Origin: Clostridiales bacterium UBA5888
GTDB lineage: Bacteria > Bacillota > Clostridia > Oscillospirales > Oscillospiraceae
Direction of reading: 5' to 3'
Assembly: GCA_002431965.1 (NCBI GenBank)
Contig: DJEW01000030.1
Coordinates: 1 to 5,964, forward strand
Length of the DNA stretch: 5,964 nt
Positions within the stretch are counted from its first letter, which is position 1. Each line of letters begins with the position of its first letter. The position numbers and the translations under genes were made by a program. Under the pieces are notes generated by a model that ran no database searches, was not told the origin of the DNA, and worked only from the letters and a program-made list of their open reading frames with translations. Of this stretch, positions 1-5,881 are shown piece by piece.

Positions 1-288
1 CTTGCCAACACCTCCTACCTCCGCGATGCGATGGATTACCACAAGGTCCCCGTATACCTGCACTCCACCGTCACCGAGATCACCGACAAGGGCTGCACCG
101 TCAAAAACGTTCAGACCGGCGAGACCTTCTTTGTCGAGTGTGACAGCGTCGTCAACGGCATCGGCTTTGTGCCCACGCCCGTCGGCGGCAAGGACAACAG
201 GAACGTCCACCGCGTCGGCGACTGCGTTGCCATCGGCAACCTGCGCACCGTTATCTGGCGTGCCTGGGACGTCTGCATGAAGATATAA
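1..288 (+). CDS. NADH:flavin oxidoreductase / enoate reductase-like protein, C-terminal part only
   Basis: The reading frame is open from the first base of the window and stops at TAA (286-288), so only the last 95 residues are visible and the start lies outside. The visible part resembles the C-terminal FAD/NAD(P)-binding domain of the old yellow enzyme-like multidomain family (2,4-dienoyl-CoA reductase, 2-enoate reductase, BaiCD/BaiH-type proteins). It has a VTEIT strand with a D-VVNGIGFVP segment, typical of the second dinucleotide-binding fold, and then the FAD-contacting motif HRVGDC about 22 residues before the end. The tail NLRTVIWRAWDV matches the usual ending of this family, where a helix closes over the flavin. 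Family members reduce C=C bonds of unsaturated acids, acyl-CoAs or steroids using FMN, FAD and an Fe-S cluster. The substrate cannot be read from this fragment, and the N-terminal barrel and cluster cysteines are not in view. Confidence 0.8.
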   Translation, partial: LANTSYLRDAMDYHKVPVYLHSTVTEITDKGCTVKNVQTGETFFVECDSVVNGIGFVPTPVGGKDNRNVHRVGDCVAIGNLRTVIWRAWDVCMKI

Positions 289-306
289 TCCATTGCCGCA
301 TACAAA

Positions 307-480
307 CCCGCGCCGCTAATTTGCGTCCCAAGGAAGAAATGGGTAAACCAAAGGCGCGCCGGGTCTGTATATAAAGAGCGCTCCGCCGCAGCGCGATGCT
401 GCCGGCAAGATAAAAACCGGTCAAAAAGGAAATCGCCTTGACGTAAGCAGAACATGCCAGACGACGGCGCGCTCTATATA
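307..480. other. Structure-rich intergenic element, candidate RNA or dispersed repeat
   Basis: This is the unexplained part of the 300-base gap between the oxidoreductase stop and the acetyltransferase stop. I see no credible gene in it. It can fold as two units. The first pairs CGCGCC (309-314) with GGCGCG (353-358), TTTG (320-323) with CAAA (349-352), and CCC (327-329) with GGG (341-343). The second is closed by TATATA-AA-GAGCGC (368-381) against GCGCTCTATATA (469-480), continues through CCG (383-385)/CGG (465-467), and encloses hairpins GCAGC/GCTGC (388-392/398-402) and GTC-aaa-AAGG/CCTTGAC (420-429/436-442). The strand is undecided. It does not match any riboswitch, SRP RNA, 6S RNA or tmRNA signature I know. 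It may be a 3' UTR structure, a small RNA or an intergenic repeat. Confidence 0.3.
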
Positions 481-497
481 ATGCAAGACTTAAAGCC

Positions 498-536
498 AAA
501 AAACACCCTGCGGAAATCATATTCCGCAGGGTGTTT
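498..536 (-). terminator. Rho-independent terminator of the nagB-like/glmM/acetyltransferase operon
   Basis: A perfect 15-bp stem (501-515 with 522-536, arm AAACACCCTGCGGAA) encloses a 6-nt loop. Read on the minus strand the stem runs into six T residues (498-503 on the plus strand are A), which is the classical intrinsic terminator layout. It starts about 50 nt past the stop of the minus-strand acetyltransferase gene. Read on the plus strand the hairpin is followed only by TTTATGATTATG, so termination of the oxidoreductase transcript here is possible but weaker. Confidence 0.9.
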
Positions 537-588
537 ATGATTATGTAAACCACAATATGTTATCCTTATTATGTATATTGTATTACGT

Positions 589-1248
589 TTACTTTTTCGG
601 CACGATTTTGTCCTTGTCCTTATAGATATGCTTTGCCGGAATGACGCCGCGGACACAGGAGGTGGGATACACGTTCGATTCACGGCCGATGACCGTGCCG
701 GGATTGAGCACGCTGTTGCAGCCGACCTCTACATTGTCGCCGAGCATCGCGCCGACCTTTTTGCGCCCTGTCGGGACAGGTCCGTCCGGATCTTTGACGA
801 CGACGAGGGTCTTGTCCGATTTGACGTTGCTGGTTATTGCGCCCGCGCCCATATGCGCCTTGTAGCCGAGGATGGAATCGCCGACGTAGTTGTAGTGAGG
901 CACCTGCACCTTGTCAAAAAGGACGACATTTTTCAGCTCCGTGGAGTTGCCGACGACCGCGCCCTTGCCGACGATAGCGCTGCCGCGAATAAACGCACAC
1001 TGGCGCACCTCCGCCCCATGGTCGATAATGCAGGGGGAGCCGATATAAGCCGACGGAAACACCGCCGCGTCTTTTGCGATCCACACGCCCTCGCTTGGGT
1101 GGTCATACTCATCCTCCGGCAGGGTTGCGCCGAGGGCAAGGATAAAGTCCTTTATCCCGTCGAGCACCTCCCACGGATAGGTCTTGCCGTCAAAGAGTCT
1201 GGCGGCGATGGTCTTGTCAAGATCAAAAAGTTCCTTTATTTCAGTCAT
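589..1248 (-). CDS. Stand-alone left-handed beta-helix acetyltransferase, GlmU acetyltransferase-like
   Basis: This is a 219-residue protein. Residues 1-50 are a helical leader (YPWEVL, then a DEYD segment). Residues about 55-205 are hexapeptide-repeat turns (IAKDAAVF, YIGSPCII, IVGKGAVVG, MLGDNVEVG, NPGTVIG) that form a left-handed beta helix. Against the GlmU acetyltransferase domain as I recall it from E. coli, K106, H118, Y121 and N141 fall at the spacing of K351, H363, Y366 and N386; N377 is replaced by H132. A TGRKKVGAMLGD loop resembles archaeal sugar-1-phosphate nucleotidyltransferase C-terminal domains of the ST0452 type. The likely reaction is acetyl-CoA-dependent N-acetylation of GlcN-1-P to GlcNAc-1-P in the cytosol. 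The uridylyltransferase domain of normal GlmU (about 230 residues) is absent, so the common annotation 'UDP-GlcNAc pyrophosphorylase' would overstate it. It is the last gene of the operon, 12 bp after glmM, with a GAGAGGG ribosome site overlapping the glmM stop. Confidence 0.85.
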   Translation of the reverse strand: MTEIKELFDLDKTIAARLFDGKTYPWEVLDGIKDFILALGATLPEDEYDHPSEGVWIAKDAAVFPSAYIGSPCIIDHGAEVRQCAFIRGSAIVGKGAVVGNSTELKNVVLFDKVQVPHYNYVGDSILGYKAHMGAGAITSNVKSDKTLVVVKDPDGPVPTGRKKVGAMLGDNVEVGCNSVLNPGTVIGRESNVYPTSCVRGVIPAKHIYKDKDKIVPKK

Positions 1249-1260
1249 TGCTCTTCCCTC

Positions 1261-2610
1261 TCACTTGACCTTTATGAGCTTGCCCGCCGCCTGCATGGCG
1301 GCGATGATCTCATCCACCTTCTGCTCGCACAGCTCCTGCGTGCCGGCTTCGACCATTACGCGCAGCAGCGGCTCTGTCCCGCTCTTGCGCAGAACAACGC
1401 GCCCCTCGTCGCCGAGGTCGGCCTCGACCTTTGCCACGGCAGCCTTGACCTCCGGGCAGGCAAGCGTTTCGTCCTTATCTGTGACGACGACGTTCTTGAG
1501 CTTCTGCGGGTACATGGTCATGCCGGAGGCGAGCACGGACAGCGGCTGCTTTGATTCGGTAATGGCCTCCATTACCTTGATCGCGGTGAGTATACCGTCG
1601 CCGGTGTTGGCAAGGCGGCCGAAGATGATGTGACCGGACTGCTCGCCGCCTATAAGATACCCGTTCCGACGCATGTTCTCCGCAACATATTTGTCGCCCA
1701 CGGCAGTCTTTTCATAGCCGATGCCGAGCGCGTCGAGCGCTTTATAGAGCCCCATGTTGGACATAATTGTGGTGACGACCTTTGAAGAGCCGAAAGTGCC
1801 GTGCTCCTTCATATACTTGGCGCAGACATAGAGAATATGATCGCCGTTGATGATGTTGCCCTTTTCGTCCACCGCGAGGCAGCGGTCGGCATCGCCATCA
1901 AAAGCAAAGCCGACATCGAGGCGGTTTTGCAGCACGAAATCGCGCAGACGCTCAATATGTGTCGAGCCGCAGTCGACGTTTATGTTCAATCCGTCCGGAT
2001 GATTATTGATGACGTAGGTGTCCGCGCCGAGCGCATCGAAAACGCTCTTCGCCATCTGCCAGGTGCTTCCGTTGGCGCAGTCGAGACCAACACGGTAATC
2101 CTTATAGGAGCGAGTGGCAAGGGATATGAGGTAGCCGATGTAGCGGTTGCGTCCGGCGGCATAGTCCACGGTGCGCCCGATCTTCTCACGCTCGGCATAG
2201 GGGAGCTTGGTATCGCTGTCGATATACTCCTCGATGCCGTCAAGCAGCTTCTCATCCATCTTCTCGCCGTTGGAGTTGATGAGCTTGATGCCATTGTCGT
2301 AATAGGGATTATGGCTGGCAGAGATCATGATGCCGCAGTCAAAATCGTCGGCGCGGGCAACGTAGGAAACGCTGGGGGTGCTGGTGACGTGCAGGAGATA
2401 TGCGTCCGCCCCGGAGGCGGTCAGCCCTGCGCAGAGCGCGTTTTCAAACATATAGCTGGAACGGCGCGTGTCCTTGCCGATGACGACCTTCGCCTTGCGG
2501 CTCTGCCCATAGTACCAGCCGAGGTAACGGCCGATCTTGAATGCATGCTCCACAGTCAGGTTTTTGTTCGCCTCGCCGCGGAATCCGTCTGTTCCGAAGT
2601 ACTTACCCAT
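1261..2610 (-). CDS. glmM: Phosphoglucosamine mutase GlmM
   Basis: This is a complete 449-residue alpha-D-phosphohexomutase of the usual GlmM length. It interconverts glucosamine-6-phosphate and glucosamine-1-phosphate in the cytosol, an essential step toward UDP-GlcNAc for peptidoglycan. The family landmarks are all present in order: an FGTDGFRGEAN start (residues 5-15), the phosphoserine loop ISASHNP with catalytic Ser99, the metal-binding loop DGDADR (238-243, ligands D238, D240, D242), the sugar-binding loop GGEQSGH (321-327) and the phosphate-binding loop RKSGTEP (408-414). The RKSGTEP form favours GlmM over phosphomannomutase. The start is fixed by the AAAGGAG ribosome site 8 nt upstream and by the conserved MGKYFGTDGF opening. 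It lies 43 bp after the NagB-like gene and 12 bp before the acetyltransferase, in one probable transcript. Confidence 0.97.
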   Translation of the reverse strand: MGKYFGTDGFRGEANKNLTVEHAFKIGRYLGWYYGQSRKAKVVIGKDTRRSSYMFENALCAGLTASGADAYLLHVTSTPSVSYVARADDFDCGIMISASHNPYYDNGIKLINSNGEKMDEKLLDGIEEYIDSDTKLPYAEREKIGRTVDYAAGRNRYIGYLISLATRSYKDYRVGLDCANGSTWQMAKSVFDALGADTYVINNHPDGLNINVDCGSTHIERLRDFVLQNRLDVGFAFDGDADRCLAVDEKGNIINGDHILYVCAKYMKEHGTFGSSKVVTTIMSNMGLYKALDALGIGYEKTAVGDKYVAENMRRNGYLIGGEQSGHIIFGRLANTGDGILTAIKVMEAITESKQPLSVLASGMTMYPQKLKNVVVTDKDETLACPEVKAAVAKVEADLGDEGRVVLRKSGTEPLLRVMVEAGTQELCEQKVDEIIAAMQAAGKLIKVK

Positions 2611-2653
2611 TAAAAATTCTCCTTTGCTGATATAATCTCTGCGGGGATGCCCG

Positions 2654-3352
2654 TCAGAGCATTGATGAAGCGTCCTTGTCGCAAAAGACCTCGACGTTCA
2701 TCGGTATTTGCAGAAATGCGGCAGGTATGACGCTGTCATCCCGCGCATAGAGCATTTGAAAAACCGCGCCCGCCTTTTCGCGCCCCAGAGCAAGAACGGC
2801 AATGTCGCGCGCATCGGTGATGGTCTTTATACCCATAGTGACGGCGCGTTCAGGCACCTTATCCTCTCCGCCGAACTCATCGGCAAGCTGACGGCGCGTG
2901 GCAGGCGCGAGGATCTGCACACGTGTGAGAGTGTCAAACTGTGTGCCCGGCTCATTGTAGCCGATGTGACCGTTGTGCCCGATACCTATCACGGCGAGAT
3001 CAATGCCGCCGAGAGAAGCAATAAGAGCGTCGTAATCCCTGAAATTTTCCTCGCTGGGAAAATAACGGTTTCCCGATACCGTGCCGACAGGATCAAGAAG
3101 CTCGCGTTCAAGCTGGGCGCGGCAGGTCAGTGCCGGGGGCGCGGAGATAAACTCCGTCACGGCTAACACGCGCGCGGCGGAAAAACACACCTCACGTCTG
3201 GCGCTCATTTCGCGCAAAAGCGCGAAAAGACCGGTCATGCTGCGCCCTGCGGAAAAGGCGATAACAGCGTCAGGCTTTTCATCCAGCAGCGCCTTGATGC
3301 GGCGCGCCGCGTTTTCATGCACTTGTTTGCTTTCGGAAATAATTGTTTTCAT
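2654..3352 (-). CDS. Glucosamine-6-phosphate deaminase-like (NagB family) protein with substituted catalytic Asp
   Basis: This is a 232-residue protein. NagB enzymes convert GlcN-6-P to fructose-6-P and ammonia in the cytosol. Family features include the sugar-phosphate loop SAGRSMTG (34-41), the signature GIGHNGHIGYNEP (123-135, with H129 and E134 at E. coli H143 and E148, and N127 at D141 as in many Gram-positive members) and K193 at the phosphate-binding K208. The normal MDEYVG-type motif reads VTEFIS here, so T66 sits where the general base D72 should be. The flanking lid segment is also divergent. A TTG or GTG-type start further upstream is possible, but ATG at 3352 has GGAGGT 6-7 nt before it and gives the family N-terminus, so I chose it. 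It is the first gene of the operon with glmM, so a hexosamine role is likely. Whether it is an active deaminase, acts on another sugar phosphate or is regulatory cannot be decided from sequence. Confidence 0.8.
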   Translation of the reverse strand: MKTIISESKQVHENAARRIKALLDEKPDAVIAFSAGRSMTGLFALLREMSARREVCFSAARVLAVTEFISAPPALTCRAQLERELLDPVGTVSGNRYFPSEENFRDYDALIASLGGIDLAVIGIGHNGHIGYNEPGTQFDTLTRVQILAPATRRQLADEFGGEDKVPERAVTMGIKTITDARDIAVLALGREKAGAVFQMLYARDDSVIPAAFLQIPMNVEVFCDKDASSML

Positions 3353-3396
3353 AAAGCGACCTCCAAAAATACAAACTAGCAGCGGGGGTGTTGACG

Positions 3397-4077
3397 ATGG
3401 CAATAATAATTATAAGAACGCTTATCATATATGCAGCGCTGCTGGCTGCAATGCGTCTGCTGGGTAAACGGCAGCTCGGCGAAATGGAGCTTTCGGAATT
3501 TGTCGTGGCGGCGCTGATTGCAGATCTCGCCGCGCATCCCCTGCAGGATCTCGGCATACCGATGATAAATGGGCTTGTGCCGGTACTGACGCTGTTCTGC
3601 TGCGAGGTGGCAATATCCCGCATTGCGCTGAAAAGCGCGAAATTGCGCGCGCTGCTGTACGGCAAGCCAAGCATGCTGATAGAAAAGGGCATTATCAGCC
3701 AGCGAGAGATGGCAAAAAACAGCTTCACCACGGACGAGCTGATGCAGGAGCTGCGCAATCAGGGGTGTCTCGACATAAGCCGGGTGGAGTACGCCGTGCT
3801 GGAGACAGATGGGCGGCTGAACGTGATGCTCTATCCGCCGGAGCAGCCCGTGACCGCAGGGCAGATGAATGTGCAGTGCAGGGACGGCGGCTACCCCGTG
3901 ATAGTCATAAGCGACGGGCGTGTCAACGAGGAAAACCTTTCACGCGCGGGGCTTGACCGGACGTGGCTCGACCTCGAGCTTAAAAAGCGCAAAGTCGGCA
4001 GCGCGGAAAAGGTATTCCTGATGACGGTAAACGCGCAAAAGGAGATATATCTGGCAGAAAGCGAGGTGGCAAAATGA
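3397..4077 (+). CDS. DUF421 (YetF-like) membrane protein
   Basis: This is a 226-residue protein. Residues about 3-20 form a first membrane helix starting MAIIIIRTLII. It is followed by the family hallmark LLGKRQLGEMELSEFVVA (21-38), a second hydrophobic stretch (about 34-48) and a third (about 57-75). After that comes a soluble part with the DUF421 pattern YGKPSMLIEKGII (88-100), FTTDELMQELRNQG (110-123) and a VEYAVLETDGRLNV strand (130-143). The family is widespread in Firmicutes (YetF, YdfS, YkjA and YrbG in Bacillus) and has no agreed biochemical role; some members affect spore properties. An in-frame GTG at 3388 lies inside the GGGGGTG ribosome site, so ATG 3397, at 7-nt spacing, is the better start. 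The stop overlaps the start of the DUF4363 gene (ATGA), indicating translational coupling. Confidence 0.9.
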   Translation: MAIIIIRTLIIYAALLAAMRLLGKRQLGEMELSEFVVAALIADLAAHPLQDLGIPMINGLVPVLTLFCCEVAISRIALKSAKLRALLYGKPSMLIEKGIISQREMAKNSFTTDELMQELRNQGCLDISRVEYAVLETDGRLNVMLYPPEQPVTAGQMNVQCRDGGYPVIVISDGRVNEENLSRAGLDRTWLDLELKKRKVGSAEKVFLMTVNAQKEIYLAESEVAK

Positions 4078-4457
4078 CAAAGCGGGAAATTATTGCGGCG
4101 GTACTGCTGGTGATGCTGATCGTGCTGTCGGTATACAACATACTGAGCATTGACGCGCTCACCGGCGACATAGGCATCGCCCTTTCAAAATCGCAGAGCG
4201 CGGCGGAAAAGCTGGACTTCAAGACAGCGCGCAGCTATCTCGCCGAAGCTCTGGAGCGCTGGCTGTCCGCTGAAAGCTACACGCATATCTTTCTCCGCCA
4301 TCCGGAGATAGATTCAACCGCAGACGCATTTTATGACTTGCAGCAGGTGCTGACGCAGGAGGACATAACCGCCTGCGGTGCGGCATACAGCAAGCTCAGG
4401 TATCATTTGGCAAGCATCGACCAGATGGAGCATCTGTCACTGGGCAGTATTCTTTGA
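4074..4457 (+). CDS. DUF4363 family membrane-anchored small protein
   Basis: This is a 127-residue protein with a short basic start (MTKRE), a single hydrophobic segment at about residues 6-23 and then an extracytoplasmic-looking, helix-rich domain (SKSQSAAEKLDFKTA, then AEALERWLSAESYTHIF). The topology is probably N-in/C-out, with the helical domain outside the membrane. It matches my recollection of the DUF4363 family, which in Clostridia commonly follows a DUF421 gene; no function is established. The start ATG overlaps the upstream TGA by 4 bases and has GAGGTGG just before it, so the two proteins are probably made together in near-equal amounts and may form a membrane complex. The last 21 bp overlap the 3' end of convergent nrdR. 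Confidence 0.8.
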   Translation: MTKREIIAAVLLVMLIVLSVYNILSIDALTGDIGIALSKSQSAAEKLDFKTARSYLAEALERWLSAESYTHIFLRHPEIDSTADAFYDLQQVLTQEDITACGAAYSKLRYHLASIDQMEHLSLGSIL

Positions 4458-4913
4458 TTCACCCTCGGTCAGGAGCTTGGAAAGCTCCTCCATAAAAGTG
4501 TTTATGTCCTTAAAGCTGCGGTACACGGACGCAAAGCGCACATATGCAACCTCGTCAACATTCTTGAGGCGGGTCATGACCATCTCGCCGATCTCAACGG
4601 TTTTTATCTCGCGCTCAAGCCCGCTCTGAAGCTCCTGCTCTATATCGTCGGCAATTTCCTCGAGCCTGCCGAGAGGGACGGGGCGCTTCTCGCTTGCGCG
4701 AACCATGCCGTTTATGAGCTTGACCTTATCAAACGACTGGCGGCTGCCGTCGCGCTTGACAACGACAAGGGGCATACGTTCGATTATCTCATATGTGGTA
4801 AAGCGCTTGCTGCATGCCAGGCACTCGCGGCGGCGGCGGATGGTTGACCCCTCCTCCGCAGGTCTGGAGTCAATGACCTTACTCTCGTTATAGCCGCAAA
4901 AAGGACACTTCAT
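4437..4913 (-). CDS. nrdR: Transcriptional repressor NrdR
   Basis: This is a 158-residue protein of typical NrdR length (about 150-160). An N-terminal zinc ribbon has the four ligands C3, C6, C31 and C34, with the conserved RRRREC segment between the pairs. This is followed by an ATP-cone domain (about residues 48-138: VVKRDGSRQSFDKVKL, then VGEMVM-type and VAYVRFASVYRSF segments). NrdR senses ATP/dATP through the cone and represses ribonucleotide reductase genes by binding paired NrdR boxes. No nrd gene is in this window, so its targets are elsewhere. The start is supported by the MKCPFCG opening and a GGGAG ribosome site 8 nt upstream. A strong promoter lies about 45 bp upstream. Its 3' end overlaps the DUF4363 gene tail to tail, with no separate terminator visible between them. 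Confidence 0.97.
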   Translation of the reverse strand: MKCPFCGYNESKVIDSRPAEEGSTIRRRRECLACSKRFTTYEIIERMPLVVVKRDGSRQSFDKVKLINGMVRASEKRPVPLGRLEEIADDIEQELQSGLEREIKTVEIGEMVMTRLKNVDEVAYVRFASVYRSFKDINTFMEELSKLLTEGESKNTAQ

Positions 4914-4958
4914 ATCTTTCTCTCCCGGTTTTCTGTATCTTTTTTCAAAACGTTATAG

Positions 4959-4987
4959 ATTATAGCACATCGCGGGGAGTATTGCTA
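4959..4987 (-). promoter_or_regulatory. Extended -10 promoter for nrdR
   Basis: On the minus strand a perfect TATAAT (plus 4959-4964) is preceded by TGC, giving the extended -10 form TGnTATAAT. With a 17-bp spacer the -35 is TAGCAA (4982-4987), a poor match, as is common with extended -10 sites. The start of transcription would fall near 4952, leaving a leader of about 40 nt that contains the GGGAG ribosome site. Confidence 0.65.
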
Positions 4988-5002
4988 TGTCTTTTTTTGA
5001 AG

Positions 5003-5028
5003 AAAATCTATATTTCGCGAAAGATTTT
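5003..5028. promoter_or_regulatory. Dyad between the nrdR and surE promoters, possible operator
   Basis: An inverted repeat AAAATCT (5003-5009) / AGATTTT (5022-5028) surrounds a perfect 10-bp palindrome TTTCGCGAAA (5013-5022). It sits between the divergent promoters, about 15 bp upstream of the nrdR -35 and 30 bp upstream of the surE -35, where a regulator of either gene could bind. There is no gene-specific evidence for which factor would use it, and AT-rich upstream sequence could produce the outer repeat by chance. Confidence 0.3.
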
Positions 5029-5058
5029 ACACATTTGCGGGTGATCCCATACAAAGCC

Positions 5059-5088
5059 TTGCAAACTATATGCCGCCCGTGGTAAAAT
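5059..5088 (+). promoter_or_regulatory. Promoter for surE
   Basis: TTGCAA (5059-5064) and TAAAAT (5083-5088) are separated by 18 bp, and the -10 is preceded by TGG, giving an extended -10. An overlapping TATAAT (5088-5093) is an alternative -10 but lacks a -35 at proper spacing. Transcription would start near 5095, leaving a leader of about 37 nt to the surE ATG. Confidence 0.65.
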
Positions 5089-5131
5089 ATAATGCATTTT
5101 ATTTTATGTACCAGAGAAAAGGATCGGCACA

Positions 5132-5866
5132 ATGGATAAGCGTTTGAACATATTGATAAGCAATGATGACGGGATAAACGCAGATGGTATCATTCGCCTC
5201 GCGCGCATGGCGGTGGAACTGGGCGACGTGTGGATCGCCGCGCCGTCGAGCCAGTGCAGCGCCATGTCCCAGAAGCTCACCATATTCAGCACCATAGCGG
5301 TGCAGCAGGTCGACTTTCCCGCGCCGGTCAAAGCGGCGTACAGTATTGACGGCACGCCGACGGACTGTGTGAGCCTTGCCGTGGCACGTCTGCTGCCTGT
5401 GAAGCCTGACATTGTCTTGTCCGGTATAAACTACGGATATAACGCAGGCTTCGACATTGCCTACTCCGGCACGATAGGCGCGGCAACGGAGGCCGTGATG
5501 CGCGGCATACCGGCGATCGCATTTTCCGAGCAGCACGACGGCGTGCACGAAGTCGCCGACAAATATATGCTGCCGCTCGCGCGCGAGCTGATTGCAAAAC
5601 CGCACGTCCCGGGCGAGCTGTGGAACATCAACTTTCCCGGCTGCCCGCTCGATGAGCTGCGCGGCACGCTCTATGACCGCGAGATCGCCCGGCGCTGTCT
5701 CTACGAAAATGTTTACACGGAGGATACGACCGCCGATGGGCGGCGCGGCTATCATTTGCACAGCAAACCTATTGCGCCGGAGGATGCGCCCGAAGGCTCG
5801 GACGCATGCGCCGTGCTGTCAGGATACATATCCGTGGGCAAGGTCAAATGCCGAGTGATGGTGTAA
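5132..5866 (+). CDS. surE: 5'/3'-nucleotidase SurE
   Basis: This is a 244-residue protein, close to the usual SurE length of about 250. SurE is a metal-dependent cytosolic phosphatase that acts on nucleoside 5'- and 3'-monophosphates and is linked to stationary-phase survival. The active-site features are in place: NDDG at residues 11-14 (metal ligands D12, D13), AP followed by a serine-containing loop (S43 the probable ligand), and the block SGINYGYN with N100 and then YSGTIGAATEA (111-121). The usual late motif TD-A-GY-SVTPL appears as GSDACAVLSGYISVGKV, so the SVTPL part is altered. AAAGGAT lies 7 nt before the ATG. It is transcribed alone, divergently from nrdR, and a hairpin follows 15 bp after the stop. 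Confidence 0.95.
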   Translation: MDKRLNILISNDDGINADGIIRLARMAVELGDVWIAAPSSQCSAMSQKLTIFSTIAVQQVDFPAPVKAAYSIDGTPTDCVSLAVARLLPVKPDIVLSGINYGYNAGFDIAYSGTIGAATEAVMRGIPAIAFSEQHDGVHEVADKYMLPLARELIAKPHVPGELWNINFPGCPLDELRGTLYDREIARRCLYENVYTEDTTADGRRGYHLHSKPIAPEDAPEGSDACAVLSGYISVGKVKCRVMV

Positions 5867-5881
5867 ATATAGCATATATAA

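Noticed and set aside
477..482. Perfect TATAAT on the plus strand
   Set aside because: There is no -35 at 16-18 bp, and a transcript from it would run directly into the hairpin at 501-536, so it is more likely part of the inverted-repeat arm.
251..553. A 100-codon minus-strand open frame in the first intergenic gap
   Set aside because: It runs through the strong terminator hairpin, overlaps the oxidoreductase end, has no Shine-Dalgarno and matches no family. The sequence is better described as structured intergenic DNA, though a decayed gene cannot be fully excluded.
571..1554. A 327-codon plus-strand open frame opposite the acetyltransferase and glmM 3' end
   Set aside because: It is antisense to two clearly recognised genes, spans their junction, lacks any family motif and is explained by GC-biased codons keeping the opposite frame open.
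1801..2613. A 270-codon plus-strand open frame opposite glmM
   Set aside because: It has low-complexity valine/alanine/aspartate-rich composition, shows no recognisable domain, and lies fully within the coding region of an intact essential gene.
5003..5075. Two CTATAT-containing sites (5008-5013 and 5066-5071) as possible paired NrdR boxes
   Set aside because: Neither is a convincing 16-bp NrdR palindrome, and the 58-bp separation does not fit the usual spacing of about three helical turns.
5099..5761. A 220-codon minus-strand open frame opposite surE
   Set aside because: It is a shadow of surE with arginine/histidine-rich content, no ribosome site and no motif.
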